Source: Pseudarthrobacter sp. ATCC 49987
GTDB taxonomy: Bacteria; Actinomycetota; Actinomycetes; Actinomycetales; Micrococcaceae
DNA: 64,000 nt
Assembly (NCBI RefSeq): GCF_009928425.1
Contig: NZ_JAABNS010000001.1
Span: 2,914,001 to 2,978,000 of the forward strand
Reading direction: 5' to 3'
Position 1 is the first letter of the stretch. Each line of letters begins with the position of its first letter. This document shows, piece after piece, positions 44,190 to 53,085 of this stretch. The translations under genes and the position numbers were made by a program. A model generated the notes under the pieces. The model was not told where the DNA came from and did not search any database. It saw only the letters and a list, made by a program, of their open reading frames with translations.

Positions 44190-45596
44190 TTACTTGGCGG
44201 CCAGTTGTTTGAAGTGGTGCTCGAGGTCTTCCAGGCTCTTGTCCTTGGTTTCCGGAATGAACTTCGCGGCGAACGCGATGGCACCGACGCCCAGCACGGC
44301 AAAGACGAAGAAGGTGTTGGAGAGCCCGATGGCGGCAAGGAGCTGCGGGAAGCCGAAACCCACCAGGAAGTTCACCGTCCACAGCACGAAGGCCGAGGCG
44401 CCCATGCCCAGGCCGCGGATCTTCAGCGGAAAGATCTCGGACAGCATCAGCCAGGTGACCGGGGATATCGCGCCCTGCTGGAACGCCAGGAACGTCACCG
44501 TCAAAGCGAGGATCACGAAGCCGCGGGTGGTGCCTTCGGGCAGGACCAGCGAGAAGAACCCGATCAGGAGCAGCGCCGCGGTTGTGCCGAGCTGGCCGGT
44601 GATGAGCATCCTGCGCCTGCCTACCTTGCCCAGCAGCCAGATCCCCATAAACGTGGCCACGACGGAGATGACGCCGTTGGCGATGTTCGCCGTCAACGCG
44701 GCCTCCCTGCCGAAGCCCGACTGGGCGAGGATCTGGGTGCCGTAGTACATGATCGAGTTCACGCCGGTGATCTGCTGGATGACAGCGAGGCCGACACCCA
44801 CTACGAAGATGCGGCGTAGCCAGGGGACGCCGAGGTCCTTCCAGGAACCCATCTTGGACTTGTAGTCCTCCACGGCCATCGCCTTGACTTCCTCGAACTC
44901 GGCCCGGGCCTCCGACTGGGAGCGGATCCGTTGCAGCACGCTGAGGGTTTCGCCGAAGCTGCCCATCGAGGCCAGCCAGCGGGGGCTTTCGGGCATAAAA
45001 TTCATGCCGATCCAAAGCGCGATCGCGGGCAGCGTGGCGATCACGAGCATCCACCGCCAGATCCCGCCGGATTCGCCGAAGGTGTTGCCAAGGTAAGCGT
45101 TGAAGATGAAGGCCAGCAGCTGGCCGGTAACGATCATCAGCTCGTTCTGGGTGACGATCCGTCCGCGCCGGGCGCTCGGCGAGACTTCGGCGAGGTACAC
45201 CGGGACGGTGACGGAGGCGCCGCCGACGGCGAGGCCGAGGACAAAGCGGGCCAGGATCATCACCTCGGTGTTCGGGGCGAAGGTGCAGGCCAGGGTGCCG
45301 ATCAGGAAGATGACGGCTAGCACCATGATCATTTTGCGTCGTCCGTTGCGGTCAGCGAGGCGCCCGCCGAACAGGGCGCCCAAGGCGGCGCCGAAGAGCA
45401 GCGAGGAAGTCACGAGCCCTTCGGTCAACGGCGTGAGGCCCAGGTCCTCCTGCATGTAGGGCAGGGCGCCGTTGATGACGCCGGTGTCGTAGCCGAAAAG
45501 CAACCCGCCGAAAGTGGAGATGATGGTCGCAGTGCGCAGCGCCCGCTTGTGGTTTCCGGGCGCCTTCCGCTGTTGGGCGGTTGCCGTCGACGTCAT
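44190..45596 (-). CDS. sugar porter MFS transporter, IolT-like
   Basis: A 468-residue, 12-segment sugar porter. Signatures: FGGLLFGYDTGVINGALPYM, RFVLGLAVGGASVTVPVYLAEVSPSARRG, NFMPESPRWL, QQITGVNSIMYYG, and FIPETKDKSLEDLE. This is the family of proton-linked inositol transporters (IolT1/T2 of Corynebacterium). Last gene of the inositol operon, start overlapping the previous stop (ATGA). Gives the cell a second inositol uptake route beside the ABC importer. Confidence 0.88.
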   Translation of the reverse strand: MTSTATAQQRKAPGNHKRALRTATIISTFGGLLFGYDTGVINGALPYMQEDLGLTPLTEGLVTSSLLFGAALGALFGGRLADRNGRRKMIMVLAVIFLIGTLACTFAPNTEVMILARFVLGLAVGGASVTVPVYLAEVSPSARRGRIVTQNELMIVTGQLLAFIFNAYLGNTFGESGGIWRWMLVIATLPAIALWIGMNFMPESPRWLASMGSFGETLSVLQRIRSQSEARAEFEEVKAMAVEDYKSKMGSWKDLGVPWLRRIFVVGVGLAVIQQITGVNSIMYYGTQILAQSGFGREAALTANIANGVISVVATFMGIWLLGKVGRRRMLITGQLGTTAALLLIGFFSLVLPEGTTRGFVILALTVTFLAFQQGAISPVTWLMLSEIFPLKIRGLGMGASAFVLWTVNFLVGFGFPQLLAAIGLSNTFFVFAVLGVGAIAFAAKFIPETKDKSLEDLEHHFKQLAAK

Positions 45597-46543
45597 ACGC
45601 TCACCTTCTGGATCTGCTGTTTCATGGTCTCCAGCTGGTAGCGGGAAACCTCCGTGGCGTTGTCGTCCTCGGCGAAGACGCTGGAGACCATCACGGTGTC
45701 CTCGCGGTCGAGGAAGCCGATTTCCTTCAGGCCGCCGAAGAACTCGTCCCAGTTCACGTCGCCGTCGCCGATCTTCAGGTGCTGGTGCACCCGGACAGGG
45801 TTTCCGGGCGGGTTGGTGATGTAGCGCAGACCGTGCGAGGCGTGGTGGTCCATGGTGTCGGCGACGTGGACCAGGCGAAGCTTGTCCCCCGCCGCGCGCA
45901 TGATGTCCAGCGGGGCGTTCTGCATGTGGAAGCTGTGCGAGGCGACGTAGACGAGGCCGACGTTCTTGGAGTTGAGTCCGCGGATCACCCGGATCGCGGC
46001 CAGGCCCTCCTCGACGAAGTCGTCCGGATGCGGGTCGATCAGCAGGTCGATGCCCTCCCGCTCGATGATGGGGAGCAGTTCCTCCATGGAGCGGTAGAAC
46101 GCGCGCTCGGATTCCTCGGCTTTCTCCGGGCGGCCGCTGAATTCGGTGTTCATGGTGTGGACGCCAAGGTCCACGGCAATCTGGATGGCACGCTTCCAGT
46201 ACCGGACAGCAGCCTCGCGGGCATCCTCATCCGGGCCGGACCAGCGCAGCACCGGCAGGACGGAGGCTATTTCAATCCCCGCGTCCCTGCAGGCCTTGTT
46301 CAGCTGGCCCACCAGCTCGTCATCAGCCTTCGGGTGGTTGAAGAACGGGATGAAATCGGCGTGCGGGGTCATCTGCATGTACTTGTAGCCGAGGTCAGCC
46401 ACCACGCGGGGAAATTCGAGCAGGCTGTGCGAGTGGTGGAACGGCGTGGGATCAAGGGCGATTTTCACTTCGGAACACTCCATTGTGGATCTGGCGGGGA
46501 CCTGGGCGCCGGCCGGCGCTGCGTTCTTGGCAGTAGTGGTCAC
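45593..46543 (-). CDS. TIM-barrel sugar isomerase/epimerase, IolH-like
   Basis: A 316-residue xylose-isomerase-like protein. KIALDPTPFHHSHSLLEFPRVVADLGYKYMQMTPHADF, NTEFSGRPEK, IDPHPDDFVEEG, VYVASHSFHMQ and HQHLKIGDGDVNWDEFF match the IolH group of iol operons, whose exact step is unsettled. Start is GTG 46543 or ATG 46483 (residue 21); neither has a strong ribosome site. Gap of 17 bp after the dehydrogenase gene. Confidence 0.82.
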   Translation of the reverse strand: MTTTAKNAAPAGAQVPARSTMECSEVKIALDPTPFHHSHSLLEFPRVVADLGYKYMQMTPHADFIPFFNHPKADDELVGQLNKACRDAGIEIASVLPVLRWSGPDEDAREAAVRYWKRAIQIAVDLGVHTMNTEFSGRPEKAEESERAFYRSMEELLPIIEREGIDLLIDPHPDDFVEEGLAAIRVIRGLNSKNVGLVYVASHSFHMQNAPLDIMRAAGDKLRLVHVADTMDHHASHGLRYITNPPGNPVRVHQHLKIGDGDVNWDEFFGGLKEIGFLDREDTVMVSSVFAEDDNATEVSRYQLETMKQQIQKVSV

Positions 46544-46560
46544 CGGCCGGCGGCGCGTTC

Positions 46561-47574
46561 TTAGCGGTACAGTGCGGGCTTGGGGTTCAGTTTCACAGCG
46601 ACCTTTTCGCCGTTCTTCTGCGCCTCGACGCCGGCCTCGCAGCAGGCGGCGGTGGCGTACCCGTCCCAGGCGGTCGGGCCGCCTATTTCGCCGCGCAGGG
46701 CGGCGTCCACCCAGGACTGGATTTCGACGTCGTACGCGGCACCGAAACGCTCCTCGAAGCCGGGGGTGACGTTGCCGCCCCAGCGGCCGTTGCTGCGGGT
46801 ATAGGGGCCCTGGTCACCGCCGATGCTGACAATGCCGTCCTCGAAGGACGCCTGGGTGGCCACCTCGTAGCCGAACTTGGCGTTGACGTAGATCTCGACG
46901 TCGGCCAGGACACCGGACTCGGTCTCGATCAGGACGTGCTGCGGGTCGTGCTGGCCGGCCGGGGCGTTCCGGGTGGCCTTGCCGAGACGGACCTGGACGG
47001 ACGTGATTTCCTCGCCGGTGAAGTAGCGGATCGCGTCGAATTCGTGGACCACGGAGTCGTTGATCAGCATCTCGTTGGTGAAGCCCGCGGGGGTGGTGGG
47101 GTTGCGGTGCTGGTGGTGCAGCATGAGCAGTTCGCCGAGTTCGGAGTCGCGGATGATCTTGCCGAGGGCGGCGTATTCGGCGTCGAAGCGGCGCATGAAG
47201 CCGACCTGGATGCGCTGGTGGCCCAGCTTTTCCTCGGCCTGGACGATCTTCCAGGCGGACTCGGCATCCGGGGTGAGCGGCTTCTCGCAGAGGATCGGGA
47301 TGTCCTTGGCGATCGCCTTGAGCAGGATGTCCTCATGCAGGAAGCCCGGGGTGGCGATCAGCACGGCGTTGACGTCGCCGTTGTTGAGGGCTTCGTCGGC
47401 GTCGGCCAGGGCGACGGCGCCGGGGATGCCTTCGATGGCGGCCTGGGCGCGAGCGAGGTCGACGTCGACGACGGCGGCGACTTCCGCGCCGTGGATGCGG
47501 GTGTTGAGCCGCTGGATGTGGTCTGCGCCCATACGGCCGGCGCCAATGACAGCTACGCGGAGGGTTCTGGTCAT
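46561..47574 (-). CDS. iolG: myo-inositol 2-dehydrogenase
   Basis: A 337-residue Gfo/Idh/MocA enzyme from ATG 47574, with GAGGA eight bases upstream. It converts myo-inositol to scyllo-inosose with NAD. Rossmann AVIGAGRMGADHIQRL, catalytic CEKPLTPDA, VGFMRRFDAEYAALG and DSVVHEFDAIRYFTGEE follow the IolG pattern, with Lys, Asp and His in the usual places. Length equals that of Corynebacterium IolG. It lies between iolE and iolH. Confidence 0.9.
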   Translation of the reverse strand: MTRTLRVAVIGAGRMGADHIQRLNTRIHGAEVAAVVDVDLARAQAAIEGIPGAVALADADEALNNGDVNAVLIATPGFLHEDILLKAIAKDIPILCEKPLTPDAESAWKIVQAEEKLGHQRIQVGFMRRFDAEYAALGKIIRDSELGELLMLHHQHRNPTTPAGFTNEMLINDSVVHEFDAIRYFTGEEITSVQVRLGKATRNAPAGQHDPQHVLIETESGVLADVEIYVNAKFGYEVATQASFEDGIVSIGGDQGPYTRSNGRWGGNVTPGFEERFGAAYDVEIQSWVDAALRGEIGGPTAWDGYATAACCEAGVEAQKNGEKVAVKLNPKPALYR

Positions 47575-47590
47575 GATCTTGTCCTCAGTT

Positions 47591-48508
47591 CTAGTTGACA
47601 GCGGAACGGGAGCCGCAGGAGAGCAGGTAGTTGCGGGTGCGCTTGGCGATCGGCATGGGCACATCGAAGGCCACGGGGTACATGTCCTGTTCCACAATGC
47701 CAAAGATCGGCCGGTTCAGCGCCTCGACGGCGTCGATGACGGCGCGCAGGTCCGGGAGCCCGTTCGGCGGTTCGGTCATGACGCCGGCCAGGTTGGCCGC
47801 GGCCCACGTCATGTTCTCCTCGTTGACCTTTTTGAGGATGTCCGGGTTGATCTGCTTGAGGTGCAGGTAGCCGATCCGGTCGGGGTAGTTCTTGATCAGG
47901 TCGAGGCTGGAGGCCCCACAGTATTCGGCGTGGCCGGTGTCCAGGCACAGGTTCAGGTACTTCGGGTCGGTGGAGGCGAGCAGGGTCTCAATGTCCGCCT
48001 GCGCGCCGACATGGGAGTCAGCATGGGAGTGGAACTGCTGCTTCAGGCCGAAGTCCTCCAGCAGGGTCTTGCCCAGGCGGTTGTGGCCGGCGAAGAGATC
48101 GCTCCAGGCCTTTTCCGTGAGCACCCCGCTTTCCACGGCTTCGCCGGTGACGTCGTCGCGCCACATGGCCGGGATGACCACCACGTGTTCCCCGCCCATG
48201 GCGGCGGTGAGTCCGGCGACCTTGCGGGCCGGCTCCCACGCGGATTCCCACTGGTCCAGGCCCCGGTGGAACGCGGTGAACACGGTGCCGGCGCTGATCT
48301 TGAGGTCGCGCTGCTTGAGTTCTTCGGCGAGGCGTGCCGGGTCGGTCGGGAGGTAGGCGTAGGGGCCGAGTTCGATCCACTTGTAGCCGGATTCGGCGAC
48401 CTCGTCGAGGAAGCGTTCCCACGGGGTCTGCTTCGGGTCATCCGCGAACCAGACACCCCAGGAGTCCGGCGCGGTGCCGATGATCAGCTTGTTCTCAGTC
48501 ATTGCCAT
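47591..48508 (-). CDS. iolE: myo-inosose-2 dehydratase
   Basis: A 305-residue TIM-barrel dehydratase that makes 3D-trihydroxycyclohexane-1,2-dione from scyllo-inosose. GTAPDSWGVWFADDPKQTPWERFLDEVAESGYKWIELGPYAYLP, HSHADSHVG, LCLDTGHAEYCG and YLHLKQINP are family marks. Either of two in-frame ATGs (48508, 48502) may be used. Separated from mmsA by 87 bp with a hairpin. Confidence 0.93.
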   Translation of the reverse strand: MAMTENKLIIGTAPDSWGVWFADDPKQTPWERFLDEVAESGYKWIELGPYAYLPTDPARLAEELKQRDLKISAGTVFTAFHRGLDQWESAWEPARKVAGLTAAMGGEHVVVIPAMWRDDVTGEAVESGVLTEKAWSDLFAGHNRLGKTLLEDFGLKQQFHSHADSHVGAQADIETLLASTDPKYLNLCLDTGHAEYCGASSLDLIKNYPDRIGYLHLKQINPDILKKVNEENMTWAAANLAGVMTEPPNGLPDLRAVIDAVEALNRPIFGIVEQDMYPVAFDVPMPIAKRTRNYLLSCGSRSAVN

Positions 48509-48516
48509 TCCTTCTC

Positions 48517-48576
48517 ATCGATTGCTCCGCAGGTGCCGTTTTGGACGCTCAAAACGGCGGTTACGGAGCAGTCGAT
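48517..48576. other. nested intercistronic hairpin between mmsA and iolE
   Basis: Outer arms ATCGATTGCTCCG (48517-48529) and 48564-48576 match with one change; inner arms GCCGTTTTG (48535-48543) and CAAAACGGC (48550-48558) are perfect with a 6-base loop. No T-run on the minus strand. Probably an mRNA stability or partial termination element. Confidence 0.7.
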
Positions 48577-48595
48577 CGTGGTTGGTGGGTGGGGA

Positions 48596-50104
48596 TTAGT
48601 TGGAGGGGAAGTTGTAGGAGGCGCCCGAGACGTGGGTCGGTTCGGGCCAGCGGGAGGTGACCACCTTGCCTCGGGTGTAAAAGGACACTCCGTCGGGACC
48701 GTACATGTGCTTGTCGCCGAACAGGGAGGCCTTCCAGCCGCCGAAGGAGTGGTAGGCCACCGGGACGGGCAGCGGCACGTTGATGCCGATCATGCCCACC
48801 GTGACGGAGCGCTGGAACTTGCGGGCGTTGGCGCCCGAGGAGGTGAAGATGGCGGTACCGTTGCCGTAGGGGTTGGCGTTGATCAGCGCGATGCCGGCGT
48901 CGAGGTCCTCGACCCGGACGACGACGAGGACGGGGCCGAAGATTTCCTCGCTGTACGCGGTCATTTCGGTCTTGACGTGGTCCAGGACGGTGGGACCGAT
49001 CCAGAAGCCGTCCTCGTGGCCGGGGACCACGAGGCCGCGGCCGTCCACCACCATCGCGGCACCGGCGGTTTCGGCTTCGGTGACGATCCGGACGATGCGG
49101 TCCTTGGAGGCCGGCGTGATGACCGGGCCCATTTCGGCGTCGGGCACGGTGCCGTTGTTGACCTTGACGGCGAGCGCGCGCTCCTCGACTTTTTTGACCA
49201 GCAGATCGGCGGCCTCGCCGACGGCGACGGCGACCGAGATGGCCATGCAGCGTTCGCCGGCGGAGCCGAAGGCGGCGGCGGCGAGGTGGTCCGCGGCGTT
49301 GTCGAGGTCGGCGTCGGGCATGATGATGGCGTGGTTCTTCGCCCCGCCCAGGGCCTGGACGCGCTTGCCGTGCTTGGTGGCGGTTTCGTGGACGTACTGG
49401 GCGATGGGGGTGGAGCCGACGAAGGAGATGCCGTCCACGTCCGGGTGGGTGAGGAGGCCTTCGACGGTTTCCTTGTCGCCGTGCAGGACCTGGAAGACGC
49501 CGTCGGGCAGGCCCGCGTCCTTCCACAGCTTGGCCAGCAGCATTGAGGCGGAGGGGTCGCGTTCGGAGGGCTTGAGGATGAAGGCGTTGCCCGTGGCGAT
49601 CGCCATCGGCGCCATCCACAGCGGCACCATAACCGGGAAGTTGAACGGGGTGATGCCGGCGACGACGCCGAGCGGCTCGCGGAAGGAGAACACATCGATC
49701 CCCGTGGAGACCTGGTCTGAGTAGTCGCCCTTGAGCAGTTGCGGGATGCCGCACGCGAATTCGATGACCTCCAGTCCGCGGCCGATCTCGCCCTTGGCGT
49801 CGGAGAGGACTTTGCCGTGCTCGGCCGTGATCAGCTCGGCGAGGTCGTCCACGTGGGCAGCGACGAGTTCGCGGAACTTGAACAGGACGGCGGTGCGCTT
49901 GGCGAGGGAGATGTCGCCCCAGCTGTCGGCGGCCGCGCGGGCGGCGGCGACGGTGGCGTCCAAGTCGGCCCGGTTGGCCAGCCGCAGCTCTGCGGCGACG
50001 GCACCGGTGGCGGGGTTGTAGACGGGCTGGGTGCGGGTGCCGACGCCTGCGGTTTCGGCGCCGTTGATGAAGTGGTGGATGGTGTTGGTGGTGACGGTGG
50101 TCAT
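48596..50104 (-). CDS. mmsA: CoA-acylating methylmalonate-semialdehyde dehydrogenase
   Basis: A 502-residue aldehyde dehydrogenase of the MmsA/IolA type from ATG 50104 (AAGGA seven bases before). It turns malonate semialdehyde into acetyl-CoA and CO2, or methylmalonate semialdehyde into propionyl-CoA. GITPFNFPVMVPLWMAPMAIATGN, QALGGAKNHAIIMPDAD and the nucleophile GSAGERCMAIS (Cys near 284) are clear. It completes the inositol route. The same enzyme would serve valine breakdown. Confidence 0.93.
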   Translation of the reverse strand: MTTVTTNTIHHFINGAETAGVGTRTQPVYNPATGAVAAELRLANRADLDATVAAARAAADSWGDISLAKRTAVLFKFRELVAAHVDDLAELITAEHGKVLSDAKGEIGRGLEVIEFACGIPQLLKGDYSDQVSTGIDVFSFREPLGVVAGITPFNFPVMVPLWMAPMAIATGNAFILKPSERDPSASMLLAKLWKDAGLPDGVFQVLHGDKETVEGLLTHPDVDGISFVGSTPIAQYVHETATKHGKRVQALGGAKNHAIIMPDADLDNAADHLAAAAFGSAGERCMAISVAVAVGEAADLLVKKVEERALAVKVNNGTVPDAEMGPVITPASKDRIVRIVTEAETAGAAMVVDGRGLVVPGHEDGFWIGPTVLDHVKTEMTAYSEEIFGPVLVVVRVEDLDAGIALINANPYGNGTAIFTSSGANARKFQRSVTVGMIGINVPLPVPVAYHSFGGWKASLFGDKHMYGPDGVSFYTRGKVVTSRWPEPTHVSGASYNFPSN

Positions 50105-50151
50105 GGGAAGGTCCTTGGGAGTTGGAGTCTGGGGTGGCCCGGGAGGCCGGG

Positions 50152-52113
50152 TCAGCCGAGCAGCTTGCGCTGGCGGCTCTTGTGGTCGACGTAGGTCTGG
50201 AAGGCTTGTTTCGTGGAGTCGAGCTCGGAGACCTGGGAGACCGGAACGTCCCACCAGGACTCGGAACTGGGCGCGTCCAGCAGCGGGTCGGATTCAACGT
50301 GGATGACGATCGGGCCGCCGCGCTCGGGGGCCGCTTTGGCATCGCGAACGGCCTGTTCGAGCTCGGCGATGACCTTCTCCCCCGGTTCGATCCGGATCAC
50401 TTTCACGCCGAGGCTTTCGGCGTTCAGGGCCAGGTCCACGGGGAGCCGGTCGCCGTCGTCGAAGCTGTGGTGCTCCTCGTCCAGGGCCCGGTACTGGGTG
50501 CCGAAGCGCTGGGAGCCGAGGGATTCGGAGAGTGAGCCGATGGAGGCGTAGCCGTGGTTCTGGATCAGGACCACGATCAGCTTGATCCGCTCGGCGACGG
50601 CGGTGACCAGTTCGGTGTGCATCATGAGGTAGGAGCCGTCCCCCACCATCACGACAACGTCGCGCTGTGCCCCGCCCTTCGCGGCTTCTGCCAGCGCGGC
50701 ACGCTTGACGCCGAGACCGCCGGGGATTTCGTAGCCCATGCAGGAGTAGGCGTATTCGACATGGTATCCGAACGGGTCCCGGACGCGCCACATTTTGTGC
50801 AGGTCGCCCGGGAGGGAGCCGGCGGCGCAGATGACGACGTCCTGGGCGTCCATGGCACGGCTTGTGGCGCCGATGATCTCGTTCTGGGCCGGGAGCGGGG
50901 TGAAGCGGGTGTCGAAGGCTTCGTCCACGGTGGCGTTCCAGCGGGTCTTCTCGTTCGCGATCTGCTGTTCCAGGTCGGCGCCGATCCGGTAGCCGCCGAG
51001 GGCCTGGTTCAGCTTGATGAGGGCCCTGCGGGCGTCGGCGACGATCGGCAGCGAGGTGCCGTGTTTGTAGGCGTCGATCGCGGCGACGTTGATGTTGATG
51101 AACTTCACGTCCGGGTTCTGGAACGCGGTCCGGGATGCGGTGGTGAAGTCCTCGTAGCGCGTGCCGATGCCGATGATGAGGTCCGCCTCGGCTGCGATGG
51201 CGTTGGCCGCCGTCGTGCCGGTGGAGCCGATCGCGCCGAGGGAGAATTTGTGGTCCCAGGGCAGGACACCGACGCCGGCCTGGGTGTTGCCCACCGGGAT
51301 GCCGGTCAGTTCGACGAACTTCGCGAGTTCCTCGTTGGCGTAGGCGTAGAGCACGCCGCCGCCGGCGATGATGAGCGGGCGCTTGGCGGCGCGGATGGCG
51401 TCGGCGGCGCGGCGGACGTCCTCGTCGTCGGCGTCCGGGCGGCGGATCCGCCATTCGCGTTCGGCGAGGAATTCCTCCGGCACGTCGAAGGCCTCGGCCT
51501 GGACGTCCTGGGGCAGCGAGATGGTTACGGCACCGGTTTCGGCCGGGTCGGTGAGGACACGGAGGCCGTGGTGGAAAGCGGAGAACAGCTGCTCGGGCCG
51601 GGAGACGCGGTCGAAGAACTTCGAGAGGGGCCGGAAGGCGTCGTTGACCGTGATGTCGTAGGCGTAGGGCTGCTCGAGCTGCTGCAGGACGGGGTCCGCG
51701 GCGCGGGTGGCGAAGGTATCGCTCGGCAACAGGAGTACGGGCAGCCGGTTGGTCGTGGCCAGGGCCGCGCCGGTCAGCAGGTTCGAGGAACCCGGGCCGA
51801 TCGAGGTGCTGATCGCGAAGGTCTGGCGGCGCCGGGTGTGGCGGGCGTAGCCGACCGCCTGGTGGGCCTGGGCCTGTTCGTTGCGGCCCTGGTAGTACGG
51901 CATGATCGTGGGATCCAGCTGCTGGTACTGCTTGAGGGCCTGGCCGACGCCGGCAACATTGCCGTGGCCGAAGATCCCGAAAGTTCCCGGGATCAGCCGC
52001 TCCCGATAGTCCTGGCCGCCGATTGAATCGACGGTGTACTGCTGGGACAGGTATTCGACGACCGCCTGGGCGACTGTCATTCTGCGTGTTCCTGAGGCAG
52101 TTCTGGTTCCCAT
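50152..52113 (-). CDS. iolD: 3D-trihydroxycyclohexane-1,2-dione hydrolase
   Basis: A 653-residue thiamine-diphosphate enzyme opening the inositol ring to 5-deoxy-glucuronate. TVAQAVVEYLSQQYT, GIFGHGNVAGVGQAL, YYQGRNEQAQAHQAVGYAR with the activating Glu, and the diphosphate motif GDGSYLMMHTELVTAV...NHGYASIG (near 489) are typical. Start ATG 52113 has GGAG nine bases upstream, overlapping the aldolase end. Normal length. Confidence 0.95.
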   Translation of the reverse strand: MGTRTASGTRRMTVAQAVVEYLSQQYTVDSIGGQDYRERLIPGTFGIFGHGNVAGVGQALKQYQQLDPTIMPYYQGRNEQAQAHQAVGYARHTRRRQTFAISTSIGPGSSNLLTGAALATTNRLPVLLLPSDTFATRAADPVLQQLEQPYAYDITVNDAFRPLSKFFDRVSRPEQLFSAFHHGLRVLTDPAETGAVTISLPQDVQAEAFDVPEEFLAEREWRIRRPDADDEDVRRAADAIRAAKRPLIIAGGGVLYAYANEELAKFVELTGIPVGNTQAGVGVLPWDHKFSLGAIGSTGTTAANAIAAEADLIIGIGTRYEDFTTASRTAFQNPDVKFININVAAIDAYKHGTSLPIVADARRALIKLNQALGGYRIGADLEQQIANEKTRWNATVDEAFDTRFTPLPAQNEIIGATSRAMDAQDVVICAAGSLPGDLHKMWRVRDPFGYHVEYAYSCMGYEIPGGLGVKRAALAEAAKGGAQRDVVVMVGDGSYLMMHTELVTAVAERIKLIVVLIQNHGYASIGSLSESLGSQRFGTQYRALDEEHHSFDDGDRLPVDLALNAESLGVKVIRIEPGEKVIAELEQAVRDAKAAPERGGPIVIHVESDPLLDAPSSESWWDVPVSQVSELDSTKQAFQTYVDHKSRQRKLLG

Positions 52114-52119
52114 GGGAAG

Positions 52120-53085
52120 TTACTCCGATACTTCTGCGGCGCGGGTGGATTCGGTGCGGGTGGATTCGGTGTGGTGCAGGAGCGAGGCGGCAGTTGCCAC
52201 GGCTCCCGCGACGTCGCCGTCTTGCGGGTAGAGCAGGGTCCGGCCGACGGTGAGGCCCTGGACGCCCGGCAGCGCGAGGGCGTCCTGCCAGCTGGCGAAG
52301 ACCTCGTCCTGGCTGCTGTCCGGGTCTCCGCCGAGGAGCACGGTTGGCAAGGTGGTGGACGCCATGACGCGCTCCATTTCGGCCACCACGGGAAGTTTCA
52401 TCCAGGTGTAGGCGCTGCTGGAGCCCAGGCCCTCGGCGATGGCGACGGACTTGATGACGGCGTTGGTGGACAGGTCGTTGCGGACCCTGCCGTGCTCGCG
52501 GACGGAGAGGAACGGCTCCACCATCGCGATGAGCCTGCGCTCGGAGAGGGAGTCGATGGCTTTGGCCGTTGCCTCGAGCGTGGCCACAGTGTCCGGGTCG
52601 CCGAGGCAGATGCGCGTGAGCATCTTGCCGCCGTCGGCGCCGAGGGCTTCGAGGGCGGCCGCGGTGTGGCCGGTGAAGCGGTCGTCGAGTTCATTCACGA
52701 GGCCGGAGAGCCCGCCGCGGTTCATCGAGCCGAAGAGCAGCTTGCCCTCGAGCGCGCCCAGCAGGAGCAGGTCGTCCATGATGTCCGGGGAAGCCAGGAC
52801 ACCGTCCACATCCGGGTTGGCCAGGGCGATCTGGAGCCGGTCCAGCAACTGGCGGCGGTCGGCCATGGCCACGGGATCGCTGCCGACCGCAAGCGCACCG
52901 CGGGCCGGGTGGTCGGCGGCGACGATGAAGTTCTGTTTGCCGGCCTTGACGCCGGGATGGCGGCGGCGGGCCTTCGCGGCACGGGAGATCGCAGCCGGAT
53001 CCTCGAGCCGGATGATGCTCAGGTGCTCGTAACGGCGGGGATCGTCGTCCACCGTGAGGGTGGCGGCGGCGTGGTTGACACTCAC
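52120..53085 (-). CDS. Cgl0158-family barrel protein, probable deoxy-keto-gluconate-phosphate aldolase
   Basis: A 321-residue barrel protein from GTG 53085, whose codon overlaps the iolC stop (GTGA); a longer upstream frame is only antisense-like Arg-rich noise. KAGKQNFIVAADHPARGALAVG and LLYPQDGDVAGAVATAASL resemble class I aldolases (Lys Schiff base), as in the Cgl0158 group next to iolC in Corynebacterium. Expected to split 5-dehydro-2-deoxygluconate 6-phosphate to dihydroxyacetone phosphate and malonate semialdehyde. A 15-bp tandem repeat gives TESTRTESTR near the C-terminus. Confidence 0.8.
   Translation of the reverse strand: MSVNHAAATLTVDDDPRRYEHLSIIRLEDPAAISRAAKARRRHPGVKAGKQNFIVAADHPARGALAVGSDPVAMADRRQLLDRLQIALANPDVDGVLASPDIMDDLLLLGALEGKLLFGSMNRGGLSGLVNELDDRFTGHTAAALEALGADGGKMLTRICLGDPDTVATLEATAKAIDSLSERRLIAMVEPFLSVREHGRVRNDLSTNAVIKSVAIAEGLGSSSAYTWMKLPVVAEMERVMASTTLPTVLLGGDPDSSQDEVFASWQDALALPGVQGLTVGRTLLYPQDGDVAGAVATAASLLHHTESTRTESTRAAEVSE

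Noticed and set aside
52137..52172. 15-bp tandem repeat (GCGGGTGGATTCGGT x2)
   Set aside because: It is in-frame coding DNA giving TESTRTESTR at the aldolase C-terminus; local slippage, not an element.
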